Source: Echinometra lucunter
Taxonomy: Eukaryota; Echinodermata; Echinoidea; Camarodonta; Echinometridae
DNA: 64,000 bases
Assembly: GCA_029962745.1 (NCBI GenBank)
Contig: CM057153.1
Coordinates: 5,160,987 to 5,224,986, forward strand
Direction of reading: 5' to 3'
Under the pieces are notes generated by a model. The model was given only the letters and a program-made list of their open reading frames with translations. It searched no databases and was not told the DNA's origin. Below, in pieces: positions 11,501-26,600 of the stretch. Position numbers and translations under genes: made by a program. The first letter of the stretch is position 1. Each line of letters opens with the position of its first letter.

Positions 11501-14500
11501 GGTTTACCAAATGACATAAATACACCCATCAAGTTCCTCATTTTCTCTTGTGTTCTCGTGCCGTATTTGTTTCAGTTCTTGAGCTGGTCCATTGTGATGT
11601 TTTGTTTATATGGACCGAAAGTCTATTTTGTATGGAATTTGTTTGTTCATTTGTGTTGTTTATATCTATGTTTATTATATCACTATGTTACAAAATCAAT
11701 ATGTTTGTATTCTTCATATTTTTTGGAAGAGCCTCCATGGAAAACAGTGCTGAATGGAGCCATCCTTCTGAAAAGTACAAATAAATAAAAACTAGAAAAA
11801 AAAACCCATCAGGAACTGGATAGCTATGAAGCCTATGGGAATGAGAGAATTTGTTAGTCCAAATGTTCGTTGTTTGAATTTCTCCTCCCCATCTAATGAA
11901 ACCTTTCCTCATTCTCCTGATTTTTTTTGCAGTAAACAATACTACAGTTGCATCACATTGTTAATTGCATTGTGCCAGCAATTACAAGGAAATTTGATTT
12001 TTACACAGTCAAGGAGCTGAAAAAAATAGATATCCAGTCATACCAGTATGTTGTTACCATTGTCTCTATGAGTTGGGTATGTATTGTGCTAATTTAGTAC
12101 TAAATGCTGTTTACAGAGTCAACTGGACAAGAAGTGCCATTCCTCCAAACACTCCAAGATCAAGGGTGTCCCAAAGCTTGACGATGCCAACAGTGCAGGA
12201 GGAAGGAACTCTTCTATCTGTACGCTCATCTTGACTGAGGGAGATTCTGCCAAGTCTCTAGCCGTCAGTGGGCTGGGCGTGGTTGGTAGAGACCACTATG
12301 GGGTGTTCCCACTCAGGGGAAAGTTGCTGAATGTCAGGGATGCCTCTCACAAGCAGGTAAGCATTTGTTGATATGGAATTCGCAATATTCCTGTGACTCC
12401 TGTCAGAATTTGTGAATATGGATTGTGGGAGGGGGGGGGATGTTGGTGTTTCACACAGAGTTAAGTTTGACTTCGAGTTGCACTTATATTTGTAGTTGCA
12501 TGCTGTATATTACACATCACCGCATTGGTCAGATCATGCTCGGGGACGTGCAGTGTTATGATAATAATAATAATAATATGTCTTGTTTACCCCGGGTAGC
12601 CTCTTCGGTAGGGCTGCGACATGTACTCGACTATTTGTGTACACGTCTGATCGCCAAATATTCGTGTACCATTTCTGCCGTCCGTGTACCCGCAGTATGT
12701 AATGTGTTATAATGTGTATGACAGCAAAAAGAAAAGAAAATAACGGCAATTTACCTATAAGTAATTCCCCCAATCAGACCAGAGCAAAAACCCACAAATA
12801 CGAATAAAACACGTACACACTAGCGCACAGTCATTGTGGTATGATCATCATTTTTGCTTCGCAATTTGGCCAGCGGCCTGACAGGGCAGCGGGGCTGACT
12901 AGTTGACAAAAGCCAAAGAAAAGACGGCTTGCACACATCTTGCATGTCGTCTAGCATTGCGCAATTGAATACGAGATTGCAAAATGCTAGCATCACTGAA
13001 TACAACCCACTCTAGATAGGTTCTTTCAGCAACGCATAAGATCTCTGTATAAAAGCAGAGCACGCATTAAATTCCGCACTAGTTTGAGCAGTCGTATATT
13101 CAGTGAGCCCCTCGTGGAGATGTGTGTGTTTTGTATGGGGAGCAGGTGAGTATCGGTGCGGATTTTCATAGCGCACATGTGAAACTTAATGTTCGCGCGA
13201 CAGTACTTTGCATTACACTAGGTCGATGTCAATCGGGCACATAGACATATTAACTAAGCATTCAAATGGATCCAGACAATAAAGCAGAGCTTTAGGGGCC
13301 TGCTTGGGAGCTTGGGCATGCATTTGAGCTTGTGCGTGCGCGCGAGCTCATGCTGTTGCATAATATTGCAAGACTCGACTGATCGTACGTACGTACGTAC
13401 TATACTTTGGATTTATTTGGCCGCCGCTGGCTGCTCGTGCGAGGCTTGTCGGTAATTGGGGGAGGAATTTTATTTTTTAAAACCAAAGATTCAACTTTTA
13501 TTACCCCCAATTGATATGAAGTGATGTGAGTGAAATAACAAATAGTATATGTGAGTGTAGATCTATACATATATAGCTTCATAGGTGATTTTCTTCAGAC
13601 ATAAGGTTCTTAAATATGAATTCACAATGATGATCCAAGCAGTACCAGTCTTAATCACCCTTCCATCCAATGAATTCTTCCGTGATTTCCAGGTCATGGA
13701 GAATGCTGAGATCAACAACATCATCAAGATCCTTGGTCTGCAATACAAGAACAAGTATGAAACTCCAGAATCATTGAAGACCTTGCGTTACGGTCGTCTG
13801 ATGATCATGACCGATCAGGATCAGGATGGTTCTCACATCAAGGGTCTCCTCATCAACTTCATCCATACCAACTGGCCTCATCTCGTCCAAAGGAACTTCC
13901 TAGAAGAATTCATCACTCCCATTGTTAAGGTAAGTTGTTGAGTTTTTCAGTTTAACCCTATGCCTGTGAGAGCTCGGTGCTTCCTCTGTTGAGCCTATGT
14001 GGATGAGATAATTAATAAGTCACCAGTCAGTGAAAAAAATGCAACAGCTTTAGATTGTGAGTACATTTACTTATCATTCATCAAATTGAAGCAAAGAAAT
14101 ATTTCGAGATAAACCAAACTATGCTTGATTTCATTCAGATGTTTGTAATCTTTCCTTTAATTAAAATTTAATTATATGTATATCTTTGTGTGTCTTTTGT
14201 TTTTTTATCTTACCATTTTTTCTGTGTTCATACCATAAAACTCCAAAACAAAGTTCCTGACAGTGTATTTACAGAAATTATGTTTTAGAGTCTATTTAAT
14301 ATCTATTTGTCCATGGTATGTGTTAAGGTGAGCAAGGCCAATGAGACAACACTGTCATTCTACTCACTGCCGGAGTTTGAGAGATGGAAAAGTGAAACTG
14401 ACAACTGGAAATCCTGGAAAGTCAAATACTACAAAGGTTAGTTTTTGTGTTAAATAGTTTTTTTAATGGTAGTTTTATTTTATGAATTTATTGCAAGGTA

Positions 14501-17500
14501 ATTGAATTTATTTCTTTTACTTTGTAGAAGACTATTTATCTTTTAAAGTAGCTCATACATCAAATACTTTTTGTCTAATCGTGTCACTATTACGTTTTGC
14601 TACATGCCTCTAAATATTTCAATTTTGAGTTGGCGTAGTCGGCATGCCATTGTTTTGATTCATGCATTTACGCAAGGTGATTATAAGTGACATTAATATT
14701 TGTAACCATTTCCTAAATCTCACATGTCTTTGATCAGGAAGTGGGTCTTTTATGAATGTATTTGTTAGATAGCAGAACATTTCTCTATCTTTGTCATCTT
14801 GTCTGAACTTCTAAGATATTTTGTATCTGTGTGCTACTTGCTAGGTTTGGGTACCAGCACCATGAAGGAAGCCAAGGAATATTTCAGTGATATGGAACGT
14901 CATCGGATCCCATTTGAGTACACTGGACCAGATGACGATGCTGCCATTGTTCTAGTAAGTCTTCTTGTAAAAACCTCTGGACTTTTACCGGGTTGTTGAA
15001 AGGAAATAGAAAAAAAAGAAGAAATTATGCTGTGTCTTGTGCTTTGATTACTAAAAATTCATTTGTTTCCAGTTTTATGCTTTCTGAATACACAAACTGC
15101 CTACTTTTAAAATTAATGACATAATAAGATCCATGTGAGACCATGTGAGACATGTTCACCATGGTCAGTCATGTCAAGGGTAACCTTGCACTGGCTCTGC
15201 TGATAACCATGTTCATGAAGGGAAAAATTAACATGTTCTTAGATTTCAAGCCTCAAACTTATGTTAACCCATTGAATACTGAGCGAGAGATAACTCGGGC
15301 TTAGGCTTATGGAAAATGTGTGTTATATCAAAGTCAAATTGTGCTATTTGGGTTAAGTAAGTGCCTTTTTTTATATTATATCTTTGAACTCTCCTGTGGG
15401 CCTTTAGTAAAAAGATAGAGGAAATCATTTATCATATCTCTGCTTGCAGGCGTTCAGTAAGAAGAAAGTTGAGGATCGTAAGGTGTGGTTGAGTGAATGG
15501 CTGGAAGAAAGGAGGAGCAGAAAAGAGACTGGACTAGGAGAGGTAAGATAAGATACAAATATGGACTGCTTGGAGGGGTATCATTGAAACCAAAGCCCAA
15601 GGTGATCGTGGAAACTGTAACTGTGCCCCAAGACAAAGCTGAGGAGATCACTGGAGAGCTATAGTTTTAGCTGTGACCTGAAAAATAGAAAAATAAACAG
15701 TCAATATTTGTTTTATAAAACTCATCCTCATCTAAGCTAGAATTAATCTTCTTCATCAACTAAAGCATAATTGATTGTACCCTACATTACCCTACATCAA
15801 ATTATACTTATTAATACGATTCCCATCCAGTATTGCAGGGATGAATTAGATAAGAAGTGCCATAAGTAGTTTGAGCCTTGTATTATTGTTGGATTCTTCT
15901 TATTCCTGTCTGTTCTGTTTTCATCTATGCACAAGGAAATCAGCAAAGTCTATAAAATGCCTAGTGGCACCCTAAAGACTCATTGAGGTACGAAGCAGTA
16001 ATCTGTTTTTTTTTTTTTTTAAACGCTGCGTTCTATGTATACCAAATGAATGGCAAAACAGGGATGGGTGACACACCAAAAGACATTTGCATATTCCTTA
16101 CCTGTGTGTGTGTATGATACATCTCTGCAATTTTTTAAAAAGTGGTTAAACGCTGCATATGTGGACAAAGCTTAAGTGTCAAGTGGTACAATACATATCA
16201 ACTTGGTTTGTGTGATTTTGTAGTGAAGGAGATATTATTTTGGTATTTCTATGTTGATATTTCTATCTCATAACAGCGCTACCTGTACCAGAAGGATACC
16301 AAGAAAGTCAGCTACAATGAGTTCATCAACAAAGAGCTGGTTCTCTTCTCCAATGCTGACAATGAAAGGTCTATCCCCTCCATGGTTGATGGTTAGTATT
16401 TATGGATTTTGATCTACCAGCTCATATTATCTTGATTGTGTAGAAATTTAAGGAAGTCAAAGTTTGTTGAAGTGCTATGTGTACACTTTCTTTTTTGTAA
16501 ATTTATCAGATTTTTCCAAAACATTTCGTAAACAGCTTTGCGATGGCTGAAAATCTTGAGCAACTGTATATGTTTGTTAGTAAGAAACAAGTAGACAATC
16601 AAGGTGTATCCCAAGGATTAGACCTAATACTTCACTTGAGTGGCCTGGTGTCGTGACTCAGACTATGAGCTGAAAATCCGTAGTTCTACTTAAATCATTA
16701 CGCTCTTCTTTTTGAATTATCTTTGATTTCAGGTTTGAAGCCTGGCCAGAGGAAGGTGCTGTTCACCTGCTTTAAGAAGTATGAGAAGAAAGAGATCAAG
16801 GTAGCACAGATGGCTGGTGCTGTGGCTGAACTTTCTGCTTACCATCATGGTGAGGTAAGGTAGCCCTGTATTTTATCTGTTTGAATTCAATCAGTGTTGA
16901 CCATGGATATACTTGGAGCAAGATGCAAGAGACCCTGAAAAAGGCGTAAGAAAACGATTGGCTTGAGAACATGTGTGACAGTCTCCCACAGCCTGAAGGC
17001 CAGCCTGCTGAAGGCGGTTAGTTTTCATAGTAGGTTAGGTGAAGGTAGTCAAATATCCCTCTTCCAGCCACATTACGATTAGTCGGTGGTCTCTTTGAAC
17101 TGATTCTTTGAATGCATTAGGCCCAAAGCACACTATACGATCCATCTGCGATTTGATTTTGGAAATTTTTTTTATAGCATTTGATATGAACATTCAAACG
17201 TAAAATATCAACGAACAAAGTTCTGAATAGTTGTATGAATACTAACATCGAAATTCCGGGCTCTTGCGAACCTCCCTGTAGGAATAAAAGCGAACTCAAT
17301 TCCGAATTATAGTGACATAATAGCAATCTTGCGATCAGCTGCGATTTGAAGCCAATTTAGCCTTTACTCCGACCACAAGGCTTGTAGTTAACCATAATTT
17401 CATAATTTCGATTTTATTTTTCCTAGCATTATTCCAGATTTCAAGTAAGACAATTTTACTTTCATATTTAGTACAAAATGCCATTTGTTTGAAAATCAGG

Positions 17501-19641
17501 TCACAGCCAGATTGTATAGTGTGCAGTGGGCTTTAGATGCATTTCATGTGAGATTGGCATTGATTTGTTGAAATGCTAGAAACTGATTTCCCCCAATTTG
17601 ACTTTCAGCAATCTCTGATGAGCACTATCATCAACCTGGCCCAGAACTTTGTAGGTAGCAACAACCTGAACCTTCTTCAGCCCATTGGTCAGTTTGGTAC
17701 TCGCCTACACGGAGGCAAGGATGCTGCCAGTCCTCGTTACATCTTCACTCAACTCAGGTATGTAGGACTAAGCATGTCAGTACAACTAAAATTGCAAGAT
17801 TCGTCGCATCTTAGAAGGAGCCAGTTTATTTTGGTCCATCCTCCTTCCATCCACTGTACAGTAGAAAGACAAAGCTGTGAAACTTAAAGCATGAAAATGA
17901 TTCATTTTTGATAAACATGTAGGAGAAATGTCATCTTTTAGATTGAAGGGCGGTTAATTCATGACTTTATATCATGTGACAGATACTTTTATATTCCCAT
18001 GGATAATATTGCTGCCTGTGAAATGGATTTTAGTCAGTTCAGCATTCAAATTAATTAGGTGAATTATTCAGTAGAGTAATGGAGGTACGGGAAATTTATA
18101 ATCCTGTGTTGAAACATGAGAGGAACCTCTGTCATAGGAATAATGAAACATCATCATTGTTGATATGATGGTACCTTTACAGAAATTATGTCTGTCTATC
18201 TGTGTTCTTTATCAGCCCCTTGGCAAGACTTGCCTTCCCTGCTCATGATGACCCCCTCCTGACCTACATGTATGATGACAACCAGCGTATCGAACCCGAG
18301 TTCTACGTCCCAATCATTCCCATGGTGCTCATCAATGGTAGCGAAGGCATTGGTACCGGATGGAGTACCAGGATATCTAACTACGATATCCGAGAAGTGG
18401 TGGCAAACGTCAGACGACTTCTAGCTGGAGAGGATCCCATTCCTATGGTATGAGCTTAATAATAGTTGAAGTCATCATTATACAGGGTGGTCCATAAAAA
18501 GACACAGACAACATACTTTCAATAATGATGGGCAAATTTCTTCTGTACTAGTAGATGGGAAATCTATTTAGAAGAAAAATGATACCAAATTTGTCAAAAT
18601 TGGTTGAGTATTTTTCATTCTGGATGCATTTTTGTGAAACAATGTTGAAAACATTGACTGGCGGTGGTGTTCCTTGCAGAAAGTAACGATTCAATTCACT
18701 TCAATTCAATATGAGCTGGAGTACTAACGTTTATATCAGATAGACAGTGAATTTCTAGTTGTGGAATTTCCTGCATTTCCATAATGTGATGTAGGATATA
18801 TGTCTTTTTCTGAAAATTATTTTTTGTTTCCCTAATCAACCGCATCATTACCTTCACTATTAAACTTTGATTAACTTCTGTCATCCCCAGCTTCCTTCCT
18901 ACAAGAACTTCAGAGGGACGATCGAAGAGTTTGAGCCCAATCGTTTTGCCGTCAACGGAGAGATTGCGGTGGTGGACAACAATACAGTGGAGATCACAGA
19001 GCTCCCTGTCAGGACCTGGACTCAAAACTACAAGGAATCAGTCCTAGAGAACATGGTCTATGGAACAGAAAAGACCAAGCCATCTATCCAGTAAGTTTGT
19101 CACCAGAATGCAGTTTAGTTCAATGTGTTTTTTGCTTGCTTGCTTGCTTTCTTTTCATGAAATCACAAAACCGTAAGAATATTTCACTGAATGGAGCTCT
19201 GCGATTCACATCGAAAATTGAATATGAAATCTGTGAAATCCAATTCATCCATAAAGAGACAAGTTATAATCCATTTGATCCAGCTTCCACCATTCCGAAC
19301 TCGAAATTATAGCATACGGACACACGATCAGCTGTGTTTGTTTTCATATAGCGCTAGTGCAGTGATCAACAGCTTGCACATGGCCTGGTACAATGTGCAT
19401 AATGTGTGTATAATACACTGTATATATAGCATGTGCACAATGATGCCGATGCTGTGTGCACTTGTATAGCTTTGCAAGCGAGGACAGTGAACAAAGAAAA
19501 TTCCTGAGAACAATAGTCCTCGGTTGGTAAACAATAGTCCTCAGTTGTCAAACAAAGGGTTTGGGTTTATTCCGTCAGCCTTGAGAGGACAGGGGACAAT
19601 AGAAGTCCAATTGTTGTGCTCGGTAGTATAGTGATGTACAG

Positions 19642-19677
<36 letters not shown>

Positions 19678-22053
19678 TCTTGGCTCTCCAGCCGTTTTTA
19701 ATCTGTTATTTCACTATTTTTTTTTTTTTTAATTCGGAATATTTAAACTGCAATTCGGAATTCGGAATTGGGATGGAAAAATCGAAATAATTCTGCCCAA
19801 ATCGGAATGGTTGGCAGGTATGCTTCCAACGAGTAGCGTGCGTTTGTACACAGTATGAAGCATTAAATCAGTCATCAGCTCAGCGCATGTGCAATAAATG
19901 TGCTGTAAATGCGTAATCAATTAATCGCAACATAAGTGACACATGCAGTAGATATGAATATGAATGCAACAGTGCAATGTCATCGATATCATGACAATAA
20001 CGGGTGTTTCAAATGATCCGAAAGAGGCGGGGCCTAATGTCATTCGCATAATTATTTCCACGCCTGCTGCTTTTCGTCTAGTAAATTAATTGATATGTCT
20101 ATGGTATTGCCTCACGTAATGAACATGATTGGATTTCATTCTTCTGTTTTACTCTTCTGCAATGAAACTAAAAAAATCCTATGTGTACCCTCACACATTC
20201 ATCACATGATTTGTAGTCCTTTCATTGATTTTGTCAAACTAAGCATTGTATAACATCTTTTAGCTAAGTTGCATACTTCATGACAGAGAACTAGACTGTC
20301 CAGTCTAGAAATGTACCAGGCTAATTCAGGTTTTGCTCAAGTTACTATAGTAACCTTTTTGTATAACACTTTTTATGCCTCCGCCCACCGTAGGTGGTTG
20401 CCGGAGGCATCATGTTTTAGGGTCGTCCGTCCGTCCCGTTTTCGTTCTCACGATAACTTAAGAACCGTTTGACAGATCAACTTCAAACTTGGCTTGTGCA
20501 TGCATATGAGAGGGACAATGATCTGATTAGATTTTGGGGTCTCAAGGTCAAAGGTCGTAGTGGTCATTATGTACATAGAAATGGTCCGTTCTCACGATAA
20601 CAACCATTTTACAGATCAACTTCAAACTTGATTCATGTAAGCATATGGGAGGGACAATGATCTGATTAGATTTTGGGGTCAAAGGTCATAGAAGTCATGT
20701 ACATAGAATGGTTCGTTCTCGCGATAACAACCATTTGATGGATCAACTTCAAACTTGGTTCATGTATGCATATGGGAGGGACAATGATCTGATTAGATTT
20801 TAGGGTCTCAAGGTCAAAGGTCATAGAGATCATTATGTACATAGAAATGGTCCGTTCTCGCGATAACTCAACAACCATTTGACGGAACAGCTTCATACTT
20901 GACACATGTATGCATATGGGAGGGACAATGATCTCATTAGATTTTTGGGTCTCAAGGTTATAGAGGTCATTATATACATTACAATTGCTTGTTATTGTGA
21001 TAACTTAACAACTCTGTGCAGTTCAACTTCATACTTGGCTCATGTATGCATATGGAAGGTCTCATAATGGTCTCATTAGATTTGGGGTCACAAGGTCAAA
21101 GGTCAAGGTCAAAGATGTCATTGTATACATGAAAATAAGAAAAAATCAACATGAATGTACCATATATTTGCGATCTGGCAATTGCGGAGGCATAAATTTT
21201 GACTGCGCGCGGTCGAGGATTCATCTAGTTATATTATTAGTAATCAGACCACCCAATAATGTGTTGTTCTTTTAAAAGATTATTTAAACTGACAGACTAG
21301 CTTTAAACAAGTTCAATCCTCTATAAAATGCATGGATTATTTTTTCATTTTCCAAAATTTTCGGTCACATTAAGCAAGGCTGCACATTGACTTTTTTGTT
21401 AAAGGCCTGGATAGAAAATCTGGGATTTTCATGTATTGAGCCCTGTGTTAGAATTAAATTACAGGCCTGGATAGAAAATCTGGAATTTTCATGTATTGAG
21501 CCCTGTATTAGAATTCATCAAATTTGGGGTCTGGACCTAAATGAGGGTGGGGGGGGGGGGGCGCATATGTCCTGGGTATCTGTTAGTGTCAAGTCCTGCA
21601 TTATGCAATGGAGCTAATATTTCATTTATTACTCCTTTACCATGAACACCTGTAGATCACGTATGACATTTGTTTTTAACCTCGTTCTTGTCAGGGACTA
21701 CAAAGAGTATCACACAGACACCACAGTGAAGTTTTTAGTGAAGATGAGTGAGGACAGACTACTTCAAGGAGAAGAAGAAGGTCTCCATAAGATGTTCAAG
21801 CTTCAGACAACATTCTCTCAGGCTAACCTCATGGTAAATAGCCCCTTGATTAATACTTTAAAAGGGATATTATTGTACCCAGACTCTGAAAAGATGTTAG
21901 GTACTGCAGACTCAGAGCACTAAAGACAGCTTTTGACATATTTTCATCAGAGTATACTGCATGAATGAACAGAAAGCCAAAATTCAAGCAATATCACTGC
22001 AATGCAAGGGAATGAAATAGGTCTTGTGGGTCAGAAAGAAAATACATTGTCTT

Positions 22054-22115
<62 letters not shown>

Positions 22116-23568
22116 AGAGGAGAGGGTAATTGCTTCTACTAGTGCCTGTTCCTCAAATTTAACCCATAGAAGTAGAGCTTTTTAGTGGTCTAAATTAATC
22201 ATCTTCAATCCTCAAATTGGCAACAAATATTATTTTTTTCCACTGTTACATAGTTTGAAAAAAATAAATATAGATATAACTTGAACCAAAATGAATTATG
22301 ATTGCAAAATTTAAGCTGTAACTGCCAATTTTAACATGGAAATGGTGATTATATAATATTCACTGCGTTGCCAAATTAAAGAGTTTAATGATTAGTTACA
22401 TTTAAACTGCTCTAATTCGAAAATGCAACAACATACTGCATTGGGAATGGACTCAAAACTTTCACTGAATTTTTCTCTTTCTGCTCATGTAAAGTGTGTA
22501 ATGCCCAGCATTCTGGTATTTCTGGATCAGCAGATACTGCCAAAGCGTCTCCTAAAGGAGACACTGTACCTCTATGGGTTAATGGTGTCTCATGTGAAAA
22601 TCTGTGCATGTGCAGTAGATGTGAAGTATAGAGCTAAACCAGAAAGATGACTGGCTGGTCTTATTGTCAGTGGAGTACTTGAGTACCCTTTGTTTGATTC
22701 TGAGGGTGTTAACCTGTTGAACACTACACCCATGGTAACTCAGGCTGGGGTCTATGGAAAATGATTTTTTTTTGGGGGGGGGGAGGGGGTTATTTTGCAC
22801 TTACTAGCTGTACGCAAATTATTTTTTACAGGTGATTGGACACTTTGAAGTTCGAAATTCAATCAGTATAGGATATTGAGCATAGAGTAATAATGTTAAC
22901 ACTTTTATTTTTCGCATGATGAAATTTTCGCGCTGAGTGAACCAAGAACATATTCACAGGTTCTTAAATTCACACTACACAATTACTCGCAAAAGTGCGA
23001 GATTTGATTTGATATTTCAATGCATTTAAAATCATGCTAAGTTCTAGAACTAGCGTTTGCCGAAATAGAGCGAAATCCGCAAAAATTAATGTACCACAAA
23101 TATTTATGCATTTACTGTAGTCACTGGAGCTTGTGTTAAAGAATTCTTATGATATCATGATTATTATGCAATTATCTGTAATGGCTTGACCTCAATTTAG
23201 GTATTATATGACAGTCATGGCTGTATCAGACGCTATGAGAGTGTAGAAGAGATCCTCAGGGAGTTCTTCACTTTGCGGATGGAGCTCTATCATAAACGTA
23301 AGACCTATCTGGAAGGCATCTTGGAGGCAGAGTCTTGCAAGCTCAACAACCAGGCTCGATTCATCATGGAGAAGATAGAGGGCAAGGTGGTGATAGGTGA
23401 GTATACCTCTAGCAAGGAGGAATGGAATTATCATCTGATCTTATCTGTCCTACATATCTTGACCTACTGATGATACATCTGTGTTGTGAGATGGGATGAA
23501 GTATTTATATTCCTTTATTTATCCACTTGATTTTCAGGTAAAAGGTTCCAATTTTCAATCACAGCCTT

Positions 23569-23615
<47 letters not shown>

Positions 23616-26600
23616 GTATATATATATATATGTCTTTTATTAAAGTATCTTTGCATCAACAAATGTCTCACTTCCAAAATATCCTAATTTATTTGGAAGT
23701 GTATAATAAAGAGCATCATTTCCTTTAGGTTGCCAGAGATATTTGTAAAGCAATTCCTTTACTGCCGCACTGATCCAAAAACAAGATAGGTATTACATGC
23801 ATTTTATGTATATTTGAAATCAAGGCTGATAACAAAATTGAGCTTAAAAATCAGTGTCTACCTTAATAATAATAACATAGAGTGCAGAAACTTCACTGTG
23901 CTGCAAGTGCTCCTGTTGTTGTGCTTGAAACCACTGTGTGAAAAGATGTACTTTTATCTTTGATTTAAAGATTTTAACTGATCGTGATTTCCTGATATCT
24001 AATGATAAATCAGGAGCAAATGATCATTCTCCTAGTGTTACTTTTGTTTTATTATGTGTGATAGTATTGCATAGTTAATGTCTAAAATTTCTTTTATTCC
24101 ACTTTTGTTTACCCTCTTACTGTACAGAGAACAAGTCCAAGAGCTCCATGATGAGTCAGCTAGCATCCCGAGGCTATGACTCCGATCCAGTGAAGGCATG
24201 GAAGGAAGCACAGCAGAAGTCTACAGAGGATGCCGACGATAGCTTTGATGATGCTGCCAGTGATACATCCGAGGCTGGTTCTGGGCCGGACTATAACTAC
24301 CTCCTAGGAATGTCCCTCTGGTCTCTCACCAAAGAGAAGAAAAATGAGCTACTCAAGCAGAGGGATGACAAGGTCTGCTATTTTAAAAAAAAAAAAAAAA
24401 AAAAAAATGTGCATGTTCCTGTTCATTTGAAAATCTAAGCATGTTCATTAACCCATTCGTGACAGGAATTATTTAAAGCCTAATTTGATCAGCTTTTATT
24501 CTTCAAATTGGCAACACCAACATTTTTCTTTTATTGCTACATTTTTCTTATAAAACATCATGTATCTGAAATAAATATAAATTGACAGAATGTATGATGA
24601 GAAGTCATAAAGTTGCCAATTTACAGGAAAAAACAGTAATTTTAACATTTTCATCACATTGCCAATTTAAGGATTTTAAATCCTTATTTTCCTTTAAAAA
24701 AATTTCAGCATCAAACAACAAATATTGGTGCAACAAAAATGGGCACAATATGTGCAGACTTTTTTGCTCTTTCTGCTCATGTATTTGGTATAATTTTTAG
24801 GGCTCTGCATCAAAAGTTATTAGACCAAACCACAAAATGTGGACCCTCTGTCATGAATGGGTTAAATGTATGTTAGAATTCTTTGTTTTGGTATGATAAA
24901 CTGGGAAAAATGTTTGGCTGGTCTTGTTTTTCTTAACATTGATGATGAATATGTGTGTGCTTCATCCAGTTATTATTTTGGTGAATGTACTTCTGCAACT
25001 AAGAATAGTAAAGATTAACATTATTGCTTTGAAGTTTTATTTTGATTGATTTTGACTGTGCAAGATCAGCCTGACTGCCTGTTGACCAAAAGTACAATAT
25101 AAGATAGCACAAATATGTGGATATATGGTAATTAAAGAATGCTGGTTAGATGCAATATGTTACAAATATTGAAATAAAGTTACTACATGTGTAGAATTTA
25201 TGACTCACACATGTAAAGATGTGCATTAGTTGAGTGGCAGAATTGTTCAGTGACTGTTTACTTTTTGTTTCTATATAGGCAGCAGAACTGAGTGCTTTGA
25301 GGAGAAAGACTGCCAGTATGCTTTGGACTGATGATCTAAATGCCTTCGTTGCTGAGCTAGATGTAAGTCAATACACTGAATCTGAATTATGACATCTTGT
25401 GATAATATTGTATCTAATGGTTGCAGCAGGATGGTGACAAGGTCATCCATGTGTACCAAGTTTATCTCCAGGTTGCCCCTAGCATGTCCAGCTACTCACA
25501 GCATATCATATAGATTATGTGTTATAGATAGATGAACCTCTTTTAAGCCGATAGAATGATAGTGGCTCAGTTTATTTTATTAGTACACTTTGAAGATGTT
25601 AAATAGATGCAATTCTTTCCTCTCTTTCTTCATGATAATGACCTGATCCTGCTCAGAGGGTGGAGGCTCAAGAGAGGGAAGATGAAGCACAGGGGGTAGT
25701 AGGCATCTCCTCCAAGACAACCAAGGGTAAAGGAAGCAAGGTGAACAAACCACGTAAGCAGCAGCTGCTCACAAGAGAAGAGACAAGACCATCACCCTAT
25801 GGGCGACGTGTAGTCCCACGTATAGACAACCTCATCAAGAGGGTCTCTACTGGTGATGGCAAGAGAGGAAGGGTAGGTTATGTTGATCTTTTGGTCTAAT
25901 TGCTGTTTCCAAATATCCCTGCTGTAAGAAAAAACTGCTCCACTGAAATATGAGCAGGTTGACAGGTATAAATATCTGGGAACTCAAGTTACGAATAAAC
26001 TAGACTGGACAGAAAACATACATGCTCTCTGTAAAAATAGAAATCAAAGATTGTTCTTCATGAGAATAATGAAGAAACTGCACGTTGATAAAACCATCTT
26101 GGTGTTGTTTTACCGCTCCTTAATTCAAAGCATACTGACATACAACCTTGTATGCTTTTACAGGAATAGCACCCAGCAAAACAAAGATCGCTTGGACCGT
26201 GTGAGAAGAATGGCTCAGCGAATTGTAGGAGCTTACCTACCTTCCTTTAGTCGTATATTTGAAGAAAGAGTGTTGTCTAAAGCTAACAAAATTATGAATG
26301 ATCAAAGTCATCCTCTAAATGAGCACTTTACCTTCAACCGCTCCGGTATAAGGTTGCATGTGCCACGTACAAATCGGACGCGTTTCCGTCAATCATTTGT
26401 ACCTGTTGTTATGTTATGTTTGTTATGCTTTCCTTAACCACTGGAGATGTTTTATGTTTGTGCTGCATCATTCTAAGATGTTATTGTATAAGCCAGCATC
26501 CATTTTGCTCAAAATTTCAATACAGTATCTGCTGGCTTTCTGCCAAGTAAATTATGGGTTCTTGTATTACTTTGAAATCTATTTATTTCTTAATTGTTGC

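Larger units (their letters stand above)
19091..21694 (+). other. TOP2 intron 21, 2.6 kb, repeat-filled
   Basis: No coding exon recognised. Contents in order: a (TG)n microsatellite at about 19641-19674, a T-run near 19720, the large ATGCCTCCG element (20371-21197), a 60-bp tandem pair (21404-21523), and a G-run near 21548-21560. Confidence 0.7.

Noticed and set aside
11548..11939. ORFs in TOP2 intron 11 on both strands
   Set aside because: AT-rich, hydrophobic, mutually overlapping and without motifs.
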